Positions 19,952 to 29,600 are shown, counted from the first letter of the stretch. The stretch: 64,000 nt of DNA from Candidatus Zhuqueibacterota bacterium (GCA_016929295.1 JAFGJB010000061.1:1-64000), one strand, 5' to 3'. Notes: generated by a model not told the origin, from the letters alone. Translations and numbers: made by a program.

Positions 19952-20041
19952 CGGGATGATATGCTCAGAATATGCAATGGATGTGACAGAATCCTTTTTA
20001 ATCATAACAAGACAGGATATTAACCAGCGAGGATTGCCATC

Positions 20042-21544
20042 GTGAGCGCATATATTTTAGCTATTGACCAGGGCACCAGCAGCACCAAAGCGGTCCTTTT
20101 TGATCAAGGGGCACAGATCATTGCCACTGGTGTGTCCGAGCTCGAATCACATTACCCGCAACCCGGATTTGTGGAGCAAGATGCGGAAGGGATCTATCAA
20201 AACGTGCTGAGCGCTGTGAGAAAATGTCTCGACATTTTTCAGCGAACCGTCCACATTGAACTGGATGAAATAAAGATCTGCGGCATCACCAATCAGCGAG
20301 AAACATTTCTGCTGTGGGACAAATCCGGCATGCCGCTGCATAACGCTGTCAGTTGGCAATGCAAACGATCAGTCGATATCTGCCACAAGATCAAGGGCAC
20401 CAAACTCGAAAATGAGATAATCGCCCGGACCGGCCTTATCGTCGATCCATATTTTTCCGCGACGAAAGTGAAATGGCTCTATGAGCATGATGACAAAGTG
20501 CGCACTGCCATTGATAAAGGCAAGGCATATGGGGGCACGGTCGATACGTGGCTTCTGTACCGGCTCACGAGAGGCGCGAGCTTTTTCACCGACCAGACGA
20601 ATGCCGCAAGGACTCTCTTTTTCAACATTCACAAGCTGCAATGGGACAGCGTGCTTTTGCGCAAGTTCGGACTGCAAAATCTCAGGCTGGCCGAGGTGAA
20701 ACCGTGCGCATTTGATTATGGCGAGACGGATTTTGATGGTCTCTTTCCTCACAAGATCAAAATCGCCTCGATGATTGGCGACTCACATGCCGCGGCTTTT
20801 GGTGAGACCTGCTTTGCTGCCGGGGATGCCAAAGTGACCCTGGGAACAGGATCATCGATTCTGATGAACACGGGTGACAAATGCGTGCAATCCGCCAATG
20901 GCCTGGTCAGTACGATTTGCTGGAGCCTGGCGGGACGCACGGACTATGCGCTCGAGGGCATCATCGTCACCGCCGGCGGCACGATCCAATGGTTGCGCGA
21001 CAAACTCGGCCTGTTCAGCCATGCCATGGAGACCGAAAAAATGGCAACGTCGGTGACGAGCAACGGCGGGGTTTATCTTGTCCCGTCGTTTAGCGGGCTT
21101 GGTGCACCGCATTGGAAGATGAGCAGCAGAGCGGTCATCACCGGCCTTTCATTTGCATCGGATAAAAACCATCTGGTTCGAGCGGCGCTTGAAGCGATCC
21201 CCTATCAAATCAAAGATGTCATATCTGCCATGGAATCCGATGCCAGGATCAAATTGAAAGAATTGCATGCGGATGGCGGCATCACCGGCAATAATTTTGT
21301 CATGCAATTCATCGCGGATCTCCTGAAAGTGAGTGTCCGAAATATTGGCATTGCCGATGTTTCAGCCCTGGGCGCCGCCTATATCGCCGGCCTGGAAGGA
21401 GGCGTTTTCCGGGATTTGGACGCATTGAAAGAAATCGGTCACACCCAGCGGCGTTATGTGCCGGGTGACCGGCAAAATATTACCCAGGAATATTATAAAG
21501 GGTGGCGAGAGGCGGTGGGCCTGGTCAGCTCATTGCATCAGTGA
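20042..21544 (+). CDS. glpK: Glycerol kinase-like FGGY carbohydrate kinase
   Basis: This 500-residue FGGY kinase begins with GTG behind GAGGAT. It carries 'ILAIDQGTSSTKAVLFD' (phosphate-binding), 'GITNQRETFLLWDKSG', 'AVSWQCKRS', 'GTGSSILMNTG', 'GIIVTAGGTIQWLRD' and 'FSGLGAPHWK'. These are the signatures of glycerol kinase, which makes glycerol 3-phosphate. The usual 'GAPYW' is 'GAPHW' here, so another polyol such as erythritol cannot be excluded. No glpF or glpD lies nearby; its upstream neighbour is a glycosidase. Confidence 0.8.
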   Translation: MSAYILAIDQGTSSTKAVLFDQGAQIIATGVSELESHYPQPGFVEQDAEGIYQNVLSAVRKCLDIFQRTVHIELDEIKICGITNQRETFLLWDKSGMPLHNAVSWQCKRSVDICHKIKGTKLENEIIARTGLIVDPYFSATKVKWLYEHDDKVRTAIDKGKAYGGTVDTWLLYRLTRGASFFTDQTNAARTLFFNIHKLQWDSVLLRKFGLQNLRLAEVKPCAFDYGETDFDGLFPHKIKIASMIGDSHAAAFGETCFAAGDAKVTLGTGSSILMNTGDKCVQSANGLVSTICWSLAGRTDYALEGIIVTAGGTIQWLRDKLGLFSHAMETEKMATSVTSNGGVYLVPSFSGLGAPHWKMSSRAVITGLSFASDKNHLVRAALEAIPYQIKDVISAMESDARIKLKELHADGGITGNNFVMQFIADLLKVSVRNIGIADVSALGAAYIAGLEGGVFRDLDALKEIGHTQRRYVPGDRQNITQEYYKGWREAVGLVSSLHQ

Positions 21545-21588
21545 AAATTAAGAAGCAAGTGCAGACAAATGTCAAAAGGAAGCGAGAG

Positions 21589-21807
21589 ATGAATATCAGC
21601 AGATTTGCCCTGATCATTGCGCTGTTTTTTTTCATCGCGCTCAGCACGACAGCAAAGGAACGAATAATCGTCCTCACCGACATTTCGAATGAGCCGGATG
21701 ATGAAGAATCGATGGTGCGGTTTCTCGTCTATTCGAATGAATATGACGTTGAAGGATTGATTGCCACCCAGCACTCACCAGTTATCGCCGCGCTATTGTC
21801 ACAATAA
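21589..21807 (+). pseudogene. Truncated DUF1593 (nucleoside hydrolase-like) gene
   Basis: Only 72 codons remain. They encode a signal peptide followed by 'KERIIVLTDISNEPDDEESMVRFL...EYDVEGLIAT', the N-terminal metal/ribose-binding stretch of DUF1593 proteins. The reading then breaks into unrelated 'QHSPVIAALLSQ' and stops. Family members are several hundred residues long, so the remainder is lost, probably by deletion next to recQ. A good ribosome-binding site (AAGGAAG) is kept at ATG 21589. A functional micro-protein is unlikely. Confidence 0.7.
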
Positions 21808-21846
21808 CGCCCTAGCCATAGAACGGCCAAAATAATTACCCCACCC

Positions 21847-24018
21847 TCACATCGTCTCTGCCCTGCTGTTCTTTGCCGCCAGGCAATAAAGTCGCATGAC
21901 GTGCAGCGCATCATAGGACACGCCGCCGTTCAACGCCTCGAATACCGGTGCTAAATAGTCGACTCCCAATCGCTCAAAGGCGGCCAGCACGGTCTGCTGT
22001 TGTTCCGCTGATATATCAATTCCTTCAAGTAATTGTTTAAATGGAATTGGATTGCCAGCTTTGACATAATCATATAGATGGCGTGTGATTGTCTGCATTT
22101 TTACATTATACTCTCGGGCCAATTCGGCAATGGATCGGCCGGCGCAAAATGCCTCGCCAACCTGTTGAAAGCGTTTTTTTCCGCTCGCCTGGTGAGTTGG
22201 CAACGACAGCTGTGGTTTTTTGGGGCGTTCGGCAATGTTGTGTTCCTCGCAAAAGTTGCGAATAATTTTCAGAAATAGATGACCATAGCGATTCAACTTG
22301 CTGATGCCGACGCCGCTGATATCGAGAAACTGATCTCGACTCTGCGGAAAAAAAGTTGCCATTTCGATCAATGAGCGATCGGAAAAGATGACGTACGGGG
22401 GAACGTTTTGCCGATCAGCGATCTGCTTGCGCCTGGCGCGCAGGATGTCGAACAATCGCGTGTCATACTCAATTCCCGTCGTTCTCGTTTCAACATACTC
22501 TTCCAGGCGGCCATAGACTTTTTTGCCGCGAAAGAGCACATCAGCGCCTTTTTCGGTGATTTTCAAACTACCATAGTCCACCTCTTTGAAGAGCAAATCC
22601 TGGGAAATGAATTGATGTGCCAGCTGCAGCCACTGCTGTTTTGAAAATTCTTTGCCGATGCCATAGGTGGAGATGTGCTGATGGCCAAAATCCATCACCT
22701 TTTTGCTCTCCGATCCGCGCAGGACATCGATGATATGCATGGCGCCGAACAACTCTTTCGTTCTTTTGACGCAGGAGAGGAACTTTTGTGCTGCCACGCT
22801 GATATCCACATGCTGTTCTTTTTCTGCCAGGCAATTATCGCACATGCCGCAGGTTTGTTGCGTATAATTTTCACCAAAGTAGGTGAGGATGGGCGCGCGA
22901 CGGCATGCATCCGATTCGGCGTAGCGGATGAGCGCCTCCAGATGGTCAAGCGCGTTACGACGTTCATGCGCATCTTGTTTCTGGTCGATGAAATAGCGGA
23001 TTTTCTGCTGGTCCGCATAACTGAACAGCAACAGGCAATCGGCGCGCAGACCATCGCGGCCGGCGCGACCAATTTCCTGGTAATAGGACTCGATGTTTTT
23101 CGGCAGGTCGTAATGAATGACAAATCGGACATTCGGCTTGTTGATGCCCATGCCAAAGGCGATGGTGGCGACGATGATTTGGACGTCATCGCGGATGAAC
23201 AGTTCCTGGTTTTTCTTGCGCTCCTCGTCGGCCAGTCCGGCGTGATAGGGCAAAACGGAATAGTTGTAAGCCGCCAGGAACGCGGCCAGCTCATTCACCT
23301 GTCGACGTGAAAAGCAGTAGATGATGCCCGATTGTTCGGCATGCTGTTCGAGAAAGTGCACCACTTGACGCGATGGATCGTTTTTCGGAACGACTTGCAG
23401 AAACAGATTTTCACGATTGAAACTGCCGATGAATTCATTGGATTGATCAAAATGCAGCGACTGCATGATATCCTGCTGCACTCGCGGCGTCGCCGTAGCC
23501 GTGAGGGCGATGCAGACGGCAGCGGGAAACTGCGCCCGCACATCGACGAGCCGGCGATACTCGGGACGAAAATCATGCCCCCATTCGGAGATACAGTGCG
23601 CTTCATCGATCGTCAAGCAGTCCACTTGTTGCGACTGGAGCAGATTGAACATTCGCGGCGTGAGCAAGCCCTCGGGCGCAACATACAACAACTTGATTCT
23701 ATGCGCGCGAACATCCTGGACAATGCGCTCATATTCTTCCGGCAATAGCGAGCTGTTGAGGAACTCCGCCGCAACACCGACCTCTTTGAGCTGCTCCACC
23801 TGATCTTTCATCAGTGAGATGAGCGGCGAGACGACGATGGTCAGACCATCGAAGAGCAGGGCCGGGATTTGATAGCACAACGACTTTCCGCCGCCGGTGG
23901 GCATGATGACCAGGGTGTCCCGCCTGGCGAGGACGTTTGCGATGATCTCCTTTTGCAGAGGCCTGAACTCGTCATAGCCGAAAACTGACTTGAGAATGGA
24001 TTGCGGTGATTCCGACAT
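21847..24018 (-). CDS. recQ: ATP-dependent DNA helicase RecQ
   Basis: This 723-residue RecQ has Walker A 'MPTGGGKSLCYQ', 'TIDEAHCISEWGHDFRPEY', 'GIIYCFSRRQVNELA', 'GMGINKPNVRFVIHYDLP' and 'YYQEIGRAGRDG'. It also has the zinc-binding Cys set ('ACRRAPILTYFGE...TCGMCDNC'), an RQC winged helix and an HRDC domain ('IFSDRSLIEMATFFPQ...GISKLNRYG'). A C-terminal helix-turn-helix extension (RQC-1-like) follows. It unwinds forked DNA in recombination repair. The start was set at ATG 24018, because the open frame upstream (to 24432) runs through repeat DNA and has no RecQ similarity. Confidence 0.95.
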   Translation of the reverse strand: MSESPQSILKSVFGYDEFRPLQKEIIANVLARRDTLVIMPTGGGKSLCYQIPALLFDGLTIVVSPLISLMKDQVEQLKEVGVAAEFLNSSLLPEEYERIVQDVRAHRIKLLYVAPEGLLTPRMFNLLQSQQVDCLTIDEAHCISEWGHDFRPEYRRLVDVRAQFPAAVCIALTATATPRVQQDIMQSLHFDQSNEFIGSFNRENLFLQVVPKNDPSRQVVHFLEQHAEQSGIIYCFSRRQVNELAAFLAAYNYSVLPYHAGLADEERKKNQELFIRDDVQIIVATIAFGMGINKPNVRFVIHYDLPKNIESYYQEIGRAGRDGLRADCLLLFSYADQQKIRYFIDQKQDAHERRNALDHLEALIRYAESDACRRAPILTYFGENYTQQTCGMCDNCLAEKEQHVDISVAAQKFLSCVKRTKELFGAMHIIDVLRGSESKKVMDFGHQHISTYGIGKEFSKQQWLQLAHQFISQDLLFKEVDYGSLKITEKGADVLFRGKKVYGRLEEYVETRTTGIEYDTRLFDILRARRKQIADRQNVPPYVIFSDRSLIEMATFFPQSRDQFLDISGVGISKLNRYGHLFLKIIRNFCEEHNIAERPKKPQLSLPTHQASGKKRFQQVGEAFCAGRSIAELAREYNVKMQTITRHLYDYVKAGNPIPFKQLLEGIDISAEQQQTVLAAFERLGVDYLAPVFEALNGGVSYDALHVMRLYCLAAKNSRAETM

Positions 24019-24488
24019 AGCGACCCATCGTTGACAAAATTGCTGTTCGATAGTGAATTTGTAAATATCCGCCACAATCGCAAGCCTTTTTTTCTTAATA
24101 TAGGAGACCCCTACGAGTCCAAAATTCTCACGGTCTTGCGTTCTGAAGTGTCGTTGACGAAAAAGTTGCCGTGCGTCGGGCATTAAAATTGACGACCGCT
24201 CATTTTTGCTGATAAATCCGTAATACAAATCAGCGACATCTTGCTTTTTTAGCAAAGTTTTAAAGCCAACCGCAGAGGACGCCGAGATTCGCAGAGATAT
24301 TGTCCGATTTCGCTTCTTTCCCTCTGCGATTCTCGGCGCCCTCAGCGGTTTAGATGTTTTTGGGTGCGGCCAAAGGCCGCGCCAAGAGAAGAATTCATTT
24401 CTCATGCATTTTACTCTTGTTAAAGTTGACAATAGTCATTAAATTTTCCATATCGACCACAATCTTGCCATTACAAAGGGGATGCATC
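24019..24488. repeat. Gene-free stretch with best copy of the composite repeat
   Basis: From left to right it holds an A-rich module in reverse orientation (24219-24263), homologous to 4681-4730 and 4791-4834. It then holds a long inverted repeat with arms of CGCAGAG/CGCCGAG units (24268-24298 and 24319-24351; about 27 of 31 positions pair) and a perfect GCGGCC-AAA-GGCCGC hairpin (24366-24380). The latter sits in the same flanking sequence (ggcgcggcc...) as at 1761 and 4349. The last 100 bases hold the promoter region of the next gene. Confidence 0.65.
24426..24454 (+). promoter_or_regulatory. Possible promoter for the 24489 gene
   Basis: A perfect TTGACA at 24426 is followed after 17 bases by CATATC, a poor -10. 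The transcript would start about 30 bases before the coding start. Confidence 0.3.
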
Positions 24489-26567
24489 ATGAGATATTTG
24501 ATAGCCATTCTGTGCGCCGCAGCGTTGTCACCCTGCTTTGCCGATCAGATCGTTCCCATCGGTTCATCACAGTTAATGGTGGCAACCGGCCCGAATAACG
24601 CGAGAAAAATTGCCCGAACGAGCGCGGATCTCCGCATCGTCATCTATGAGGATGTCGCCGGTGATCTCAATACCATTTACATGACCTACAGCGCTGACGG
24701 AGTGAGCTGGACCGGGCCGCTCTTTATCGATTTCGGCCTTTCGCCATGCATCGCGGTCTCAGACGGAGACTCTTTTTATGTATGCTATACAAAGTTGAAT
24801 GAAAGCATCATCAAAGTCATGGTGTTTGCGCCCGACGATCTGCCGGCGCTGGCGCATGCTCGTGATATTGACATCTATTACGGCTCTCCCAGCGCGCGCC
24901 ACGCGTTTCCGGTGCTGGATGTCGGTGCTCGTTTTGTGCATCTCGCTTTTCAAAGCCGAGATGTCAATGCGAAATCGGCTATCCGCTATGGCCTGTTTCA
25001 CCGCAATCTGGATCCGGCGACGCCTCTGTTCACAGTGAGCGCTGCAGACGCGAACGCGATCCGCCCGACGTTACAAACCGACCTCGAGTACGGCTCCGAC
25101 TATGTCAATTTGTTCTGGAATGAAGAGCAAGAGGCTCATACAGGCATTCACCATCTATCTCTCGATGCGGCAAAACTCTATGCCTCGCGGCCAGCATCGC
25201 AAGAAGATTTTTGGCTGCTGCTGGAAGACCTTGCGCATATAAACAGCTCTTTCCAGCAATTTGCCGGCTGCGCCAACGCATCCTTTTCTCTTCGCACCCG
25301 GACCGCCGAAGATGGCTCCTCCTATTCGAATCATATCATCCTCGGCTGCGACCATCGCGTCCAGGAAAGATTCAGGCTCTATTCCATAGATTATACAACC
25401 GATAGCGAAAATATCGATATTCGCGGCGGCTTTTGGCAAATCGTTTCGGGCCCATCCTGGCCGAGCGTTGATGACGTCATCCTCAATCCTCGAAGCTGCG
25501 CAGTGGTCTGGGAAGAAAATGGCAACATATATTATGGTCAGTCGCATTACAGCGACCTGGAAGCAGAACCGCTGGATATCAGCCTGACAGGAGCGTCGCA
25601 CTATGCCAGTGTGTGCTACAAGACATTCCGCCGTGACTTTTTCGACGTGGTGTGGACGTACGGCCAGGAGCCGCCCTTCATCATCTGCTATCGGCGCTTG
25701 CCCAAATTATACTGGTTTGAGCCTGTGCAGATCGACGCAGAAAGCTATATAACAGGCGCTTATCTAAATTATTTCAACCATATTATCACGGCACGGGGAG
25801 GATTGAACGGTGCGCTCTCGGTCGATCTTGTCGACGGGCAATTGCCGGACGGGCTGTTGTTCGAGACAGACGGCCTGGATGGTCACAGCTGGCACATTCA
25901 CGGTACGCCCAGCAAATCGGGACTTTATCCGATCACCCTGAGAGCATCCGACAGAGGAGACGATGTCGGGCTGATGGCCGAGCACAAAATGACGATTCGA
26001 GTTGAAAATACGGCGCCAACGATAACCATTTTGCCGGACTCTCTGTGGTGGGGCGGCGATAAAATCCACTATTCAATAACGTTGTCGGACTCGCAAAACA
26101 ACCGCATCGACTGGAGCGTTGATGGACTGCCCGGTTGGCTTGAATTGGACAAGGAGGCGCAAGCGATCAACGGTGACGCGCCGACGACTGGCGCCGTCGC
26201 CAGATTTTTTGTCCACGCGAGCGATGGCGAGCTGACCCGCACAGAGAATGTTTTGGTCATTGTGAATAGACACAGTCAGGTCGCAGAGGAAATTGCAATC
26301 CCGACAGAGCTGACCCTCTGCCCGGCCTATCCGAATCCGTTCAACGCACAGACCATCATCAAGCTGGCGTTGCCGACACTCCAGCAGGTCAAAATTGCGA
26401 TTTATGATATCCGCGGCCGTATGGTGACTACCCTGCATGACGGCATTCTCGATGCCGGATGGCATCAGTTCACTTTTGCTGCCGCCAATCTGGCCTCCGG
26501 CACTTTCTTCATCCGCATGCATGCGGGAGATACTGTGCAGATGCAAAAATGTATCCTGCTGCGATAA
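24489..26567 (+). CDS. Secreted beta-propeller/Ig protein with C-terminal sorting domain
   Basis: The 692-residue protein starts at ATG 24489 behind AAGGGG, with signal peptide MRYLIAILCAAALSPCFA. Residues of about 20-430 have repeated 'S.DG..W'-type and WEE(N)GNIYYGQ-type strands resembling a sialidase/BNR propeller. About 440-625 hold two Ig-like putative modules ('GQLPDGLLFETDG...HIHGTPSKSGLYPITLRA' and 'NTAPTITILPDS...ASDGELTRTE'). The last 75 residues are the sorting/FlgD-like domain ('CPAYPNPFNAQTIIKL...IYDIRGRMV...GTFFIRM'). It is a probable surface protein; no catalytic residues can be named. Confidence 0.75.
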   Translation: MRYLIAILCAAALSPCFADQIVPIGSSQLMVATGPNNARKIARTSADLRIVIYEDVAGDLNTIYMTYSADGVSWTGPLFIDFGLSPCIAVSDGDSFYVCYTKLNESIIKVMVFAPDDLPALAHARDIDIYYGSPSARHAFPVLDVGARFVHLAFQSRDVNAKSAIRYGLFHRNLDPATPLFTVSAADANAIRPTLQTDLEYGSDYVNLFWNEEQEAHTGIHHLSLDAAKLYASRPASQEDFWLLLEDLAHINSSFQQFAGCANASFSLRTRTAEDGSSYSNHIILGCDHRVQERFRLYSIDYTTDSENIDIRGGFWQIVSGPSWPSVDDVILNPRSCAVVWEENGNIYYGQSHYSDLEAEPLDISLTGASHYASVCYKTFRRDFFDVVWTYGQEPPFIICYRRLPKLYWFEPVQIDAESYITGAYLNYFNHIITARGGLNGALSVDLVDGQLPDGLLFETDGLDGHSWHIHGTPSKSGLYPITLRASDRGDDVGLMAEHKMTIRVENTAPTITILPDSLWWGGDKIHYSITLSDSQNNRIDWSVDGLPGWLELDKEAQAINGDAPTTGAVARFFVHASDGELTRTENVLVIVNRHSQVAEEIAIPTELTLCPAYPNPFNAQTIIKLALPTLQQVKIAIYDIRGRMVTTLHDGILDAGWHQFTFAAANLASGTFFIRMHAGDTVQMQKCILLR

Positions 26568-26770
26568 CCCGTTAAAAACAAAGCGCGCGACAAGCCAGGT
26601 CGCCCTGTCTCTTGCATGAGACACTGTTTCGCTCGCACGACACTTTTACCGCTTTTTCTTCGATTAAGCCTATATTTTTCAATTTGTTCCGCGGCATTAT
26701 AATTGCTGAACCAACTCAATATCATGATGCAGCTCGGCAAAACATCAGAATGGATTCTTTTCTATTTTTC

Positions 26771-28030
26771 ATGTCAGACAATAAACGATATCGCCTCCAT
26801 CGACCGCAGCGATCGCCCAATGGCATTCCTGTCGTTCTGTTCTTCTTCTTCGCTCTGCCGCTGTGCGGACAGCTGCGCACCGTGACGCACACCCGGCTGA
26901 CGCAGGAGCTGGTGCGCCAGGGATATGAAGGTGTCGTCGCGCGCACAAGTGAGCGCGTGACCCTGGTGCAATACGAGGACGCGAGGAATCGCTACCCGAT
27001 GGACGGTCTTTTAGAGATCATTGGCCGCACGAGCATGCAGTTACCCGCATCGAATGAAAAAGTGGTCATTGCCCTCATAAAGTATGGCGTGCCGTTTGTC
27101 GTTTTCGAAAATAGCGATTTCGCATCGTACTATAACGTGCGCCGTCAAAAAAGCATGCGCATTCCACGCCTTGCCATAAGTGAGAAGACGGATGCTCTTA
27201 CGGCCGGTTTATCCATTTATCCTGTGTACAACAGACCGGAATGGAAGACGGATCTGATTTTACATCCGGATCTGCGCATGCGTTTCGGCAACTATCATCA
27301 TCCAATGGAATCGCAATTTAATCTCGTTCCTGAATTTCAAACACTGTTGTACAAGGGTCTTTTTCTATCGGCCTCACTTATAGTGCCGCTGCACAATGAT
27401 TTCGAGGCGTGGGAAAGTTACAATCGCCTGGGACCGAGTTCATTGAATTATATCACCCGGCTCCGCAACGACTATTTTATCTACGCTGCGGCGGGCTATT
27501 TTCGCGGCAACCGTTATGGCGCCCAACTGGGATTGAAAAAATATCTTGCCACCGGCGGCCTGTTGCTCGATGCGCGTCTCGGCTCTTCTGGTTACGCTCT
27601 CATGGATAGAGGCGTCTTTAAATATGGCGACCTCAATGAGTTCACCTGGTCACTCTCGGCTCTCTATTTCATCAAACGCTTTCAGCTTTTTGCATCGCTC
27701 GCCGTGCATCGATTCATCTATCAGGATCAGGGCCTTCGCGCTGAAATATTTCGCTTTTTCAACGAGCTGCAATTCGGCTTTTGGGCTGTTCATGCGGACG
27801 CCTCGCTGAATGGCGGTTTTCAACTTTCGATTCCCTTGCCGCCACCGCGCTACAAACCGCGGGAGTATTGGCGTCCTCGACTCGCCAGTTATTTTGATCT
27901 GGAATACGCCGGCAGATACGATACGACAGCCGGGACAACCTTGAAGGCGAATGAGATCATCGATGACATTTTTTTGCGTTATAATCCGCAGTATCTCAAA
28001 TCCAATATAGGTCGGGCAGCAGCTCCGTAG
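26771..28030 (+). CDS. Outer-membrane protein, YjbH C-terminal-like
   Basis: I read this as the larger half of a YjbH-type outer-membrane protein involved in exopolysaccharide export. The N-terminus (about 30 residues, Arg-rich then 'GIPVVLFFFFALPLCG') is a signal peptide. Residues of about 40-140 form a small alpha/beta region ('NEKVVIALIKYGVPFVVFENS'). From about 160 on, amphipathic strands rich in Tyr/Phe suggest a barrel ('LFLSASLIVPL', 'YGAQLGLKKYLATGGLLLDARLG'). The start is uncertain: ATG 26771 or 26750, neither with a clear ribosome-binding site. The gene 8 bases downstream encodes the YjbH N-terminal domain, which is the main support for this call. Confidence 0.5.
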   Translation: MSDNKRYRLHRPQRSPNGIPVVLFFFFALPLCGQLRTVTHTRLTQELVRQGYEGVVARTSERVTLVQYEDARNRYPMDGLLEIIGRTSMQLPASNEKVVIALIKYGVPFVVFENSDFASYYNVRRQKSMRIPRLAISEKTDALTAGLSIYPVYNRPEWKTDLILHPDLRMRFGNYHHPMESQFNLVPEFQTLLYKGLFLSASLIVPLHNDFEAWESYNRLGPSSLNYITRLRNDYFIYAAAGYFRGNRYGAQLGLKKYLATGGLLLDARLGSSGYALMDRGVFKYGDLNEFTWSLSALYFIKRFQLFASLAVHRFIYQDQGLRAEIFRFFNELQFGFWAVHADASLNGGFQLSIPLPPPRYKPREYWRPRLASYFDLEYAGRYDTTAGTTLKANEIIDDIFLRYNPQYLKSNIGRAAAP

Positions 28031-28038
28031 CAATCGCC

Positions 28039-28761
28039 ATGAGAACCGCCATAACGACATCCGTTTTAGCCTTTCTGGCGCTCGCGCCATTCACAATGCA
28101 GGCGCAATCGCTCTCCGGCATGCCGGGACTCGTCCATGTGCCCACCGCTGATTTTATGCGAGATGGCGCTTTTTATGTCGGCGGCAGCTATCTGCCGCGC
28201 CAGACTCTTGGCTATAGCAATTTCGACCGCGACGGCCTGGCGCTGTTTTCCTCTCTCACCTTCATGCCATTTATCGAGGTCGATCTTCGTTTCACCAAAC
28301 AACTGGGACGATCGGCCGCTCAGGGGCACACGGTGGATCGCTCGCCGAGCGTGCGCTTTAAACTGCTGCGCGAAAAAAGAGCGCGTCCTGCCGTCGTCTT
28401 TGGCATTCACGATGTTTTTTCAACCGTTGCCGAGGGAGGCGCACGTCATTTTGGCGCCACCTATGTTGTCCTTAGCAAGCGCTTCATGAGCTCGCAATTC
28501 CTCGTTGCGACCTCCATGGGCTATGGATTCGTGGCATTCGAGAGTCGCGGACGAGAGCTCATCGGTCTCTTTGGCGGCGTAAAATTCCGCTCGATCCATT
28601 TCCGGCGCATCGCATTGCTCGCTGAATATGATACAAAATATATCAATGTCGGCGCTGATTTCTATGTGAATGAAATAGTGCGATGTAAATGCGGATTGTT
28701 GAATTTTCAATATTTTACTGCAAATGCAAGTATGCACTTTAACCTTTTTGATGTATTTTAG
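28039..28761 (+). CDS. YjbH N-terminal-domain outer-membrane protein
   Basis: This 240-residue protein has signal peptide MRTAITTSVLAFLALAPFTMQA. The mature N-terminus follows the YjbH pattern G-x2-GL-x3-PTA-x5-G ('SGMPGLVHVPTADFMRDGAFYVGG'), then 'LTFMPFIEVDLRFTKQLG', 'SPSVRFKLL', 'PAVVFGIHDVF' and alternating strands to the end. E. coli YjbH joins this domain and a C-terminal domain in one chain of about 700 residues. Here they are separate genes, with the N-terminal domain downstream. It probably forms an outer-membrane barrel linked to polysaccharide secretion. Confidence 0.6.
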   Translation: MRTAITTSVLAFLALAPFTMQAQSLSGMPGLVHVPTADFMRDGAFYVGGSYLPRQTLGYSNFDRDGLALFSSLTFMPFIEVDLRFTKQLGRSAAQGHTVDRSPSVRFKLLREKRARPAVVFGIHDVFSTVAEGGARHFGATYVVLSKRFMSSQFLVATSMGYGFVAFESRGRELIGLFGGVKFRSIHFRRIALLAEYDTKYINVGADFYVNEIVRCKCGLLNFQYFTANASMHFNLFDVF

Positions 28762-28862
28762 AGTGAATCCCATAGCGTGAATAGACCGGATTCAGTCAAT
28801 TTGGATAAAAATGCTCTCTGCTCCTATATCACGACGCTCTTTTTTGATTTGAAGGAGGATTT

Positions 28863-29600
28863 ATGCTGCGAAAGGTAAAAACAATAGCAATCCTGCTGGT
28901 CAATATGCTCGCTCTTGGGCTGTTTCTCTCTTTTGTGACGTGTGAGCACGCAACCAAGTTTTGTCCGGATGACGAGGGGGATGGCAGGGAGTTCCTCGGC
29001 AGCAGCGAGGGAACGATCGGGGACGGCAGCATATCGACACGCCAAAAGCTGTACAGGAATGCTGATGGAAATGAGATAACCAATCTGATCGTTTTTTATG
29101 ATGGAGTGAATTCCCTCATTGGCGAAGCAGAATTGACTGCGGCACAAGATCTCGTCAAGCAAATCAATCTGCAAATGGCCGGCCTCAGTAAAAAGAACGC
29201 CGCAGCAGATTTTCCGGGCGAAATATTCATCGATCTGGGCAAATTTGTCTTGAAGATTTTCGTAACATTGTACCCAACAGATCCGACCAAGTACCAAGTT
29301 ACATTGACCAATCTTACGACGGGTGAATTTGTGTCTTTTCTGGTCGCCAGAAGCTCTTTGACAAACGGCAATTCGAGCCAATTCGTCAATCTCGTCGCAA
29401 CCCATGCCGTGCTGCTGTGCCTGGGAGCGCAAGAGACAGTCGATGATTCGCAAGTCTGTCGAGAGCATGCACCAGCTTACTGCGACCCGTTGGGTGTCAA
29501 GAGAGCCTACATTGAAGGGTCATTTTCGTTCGCTCACGGTTGCCAAAGCAGCTGCAAAATTATATGTGATGTCCACGACCAGGGTGGACTTGGATTTTAA
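28863..29600 (+). CDS. Secreted or lipid-anchored protein of unknown function
   Basis: I do not recognise this 245-residue protein. A strong GGAGG precedes the ATG. The N-terminus has Lys/Arg and a hydrophobic core (about 8-26) ending 'FVTCEH', a possible but atypical lipobox at Cys27. The middle part is 'NEITNLIVFYDGVNSLIGEAELTAAQDLVKQI' and a probable beta region 'YPTDPTKYQVTLTNLTTGEF'. The C-terminal 60 residues hold six Cys (for example 'AYCDPLG', 'HGCQSSCKIICD'), suggesting disulfides or metal binding outside the cytoplasm. A GC-rich hairpin follows the stop. Confidence 0.6.
   Translation: MLRKVKTIAILLVNMLALGLFLSFVTCEHATKFCPDDEGDGREFLGSSEGTIGDGSISTRQKLYRNADGNEITNLIVFYDGVNSLIGEAELTAAQDLVKQINLQMAGLSKKNAAADFPGEIFIDLGKFVLKIFVTLYPTDPTKYQVTLTNLTTGEFVSFLVARSSLTNGNSSQFVNLVATHAVLLCLGAQETVDDSQVCREHAPAYCDPLGVKRAYIEGSFSFAHGCQSSCKIICDVHDQGGLGF

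Noticed and set aside
24019-24432. N-terminal extension of RecQ by 138 codons
   Set aside because: The extension lies in repeat DNA and RecQ similarity begins right after ATG 24018.
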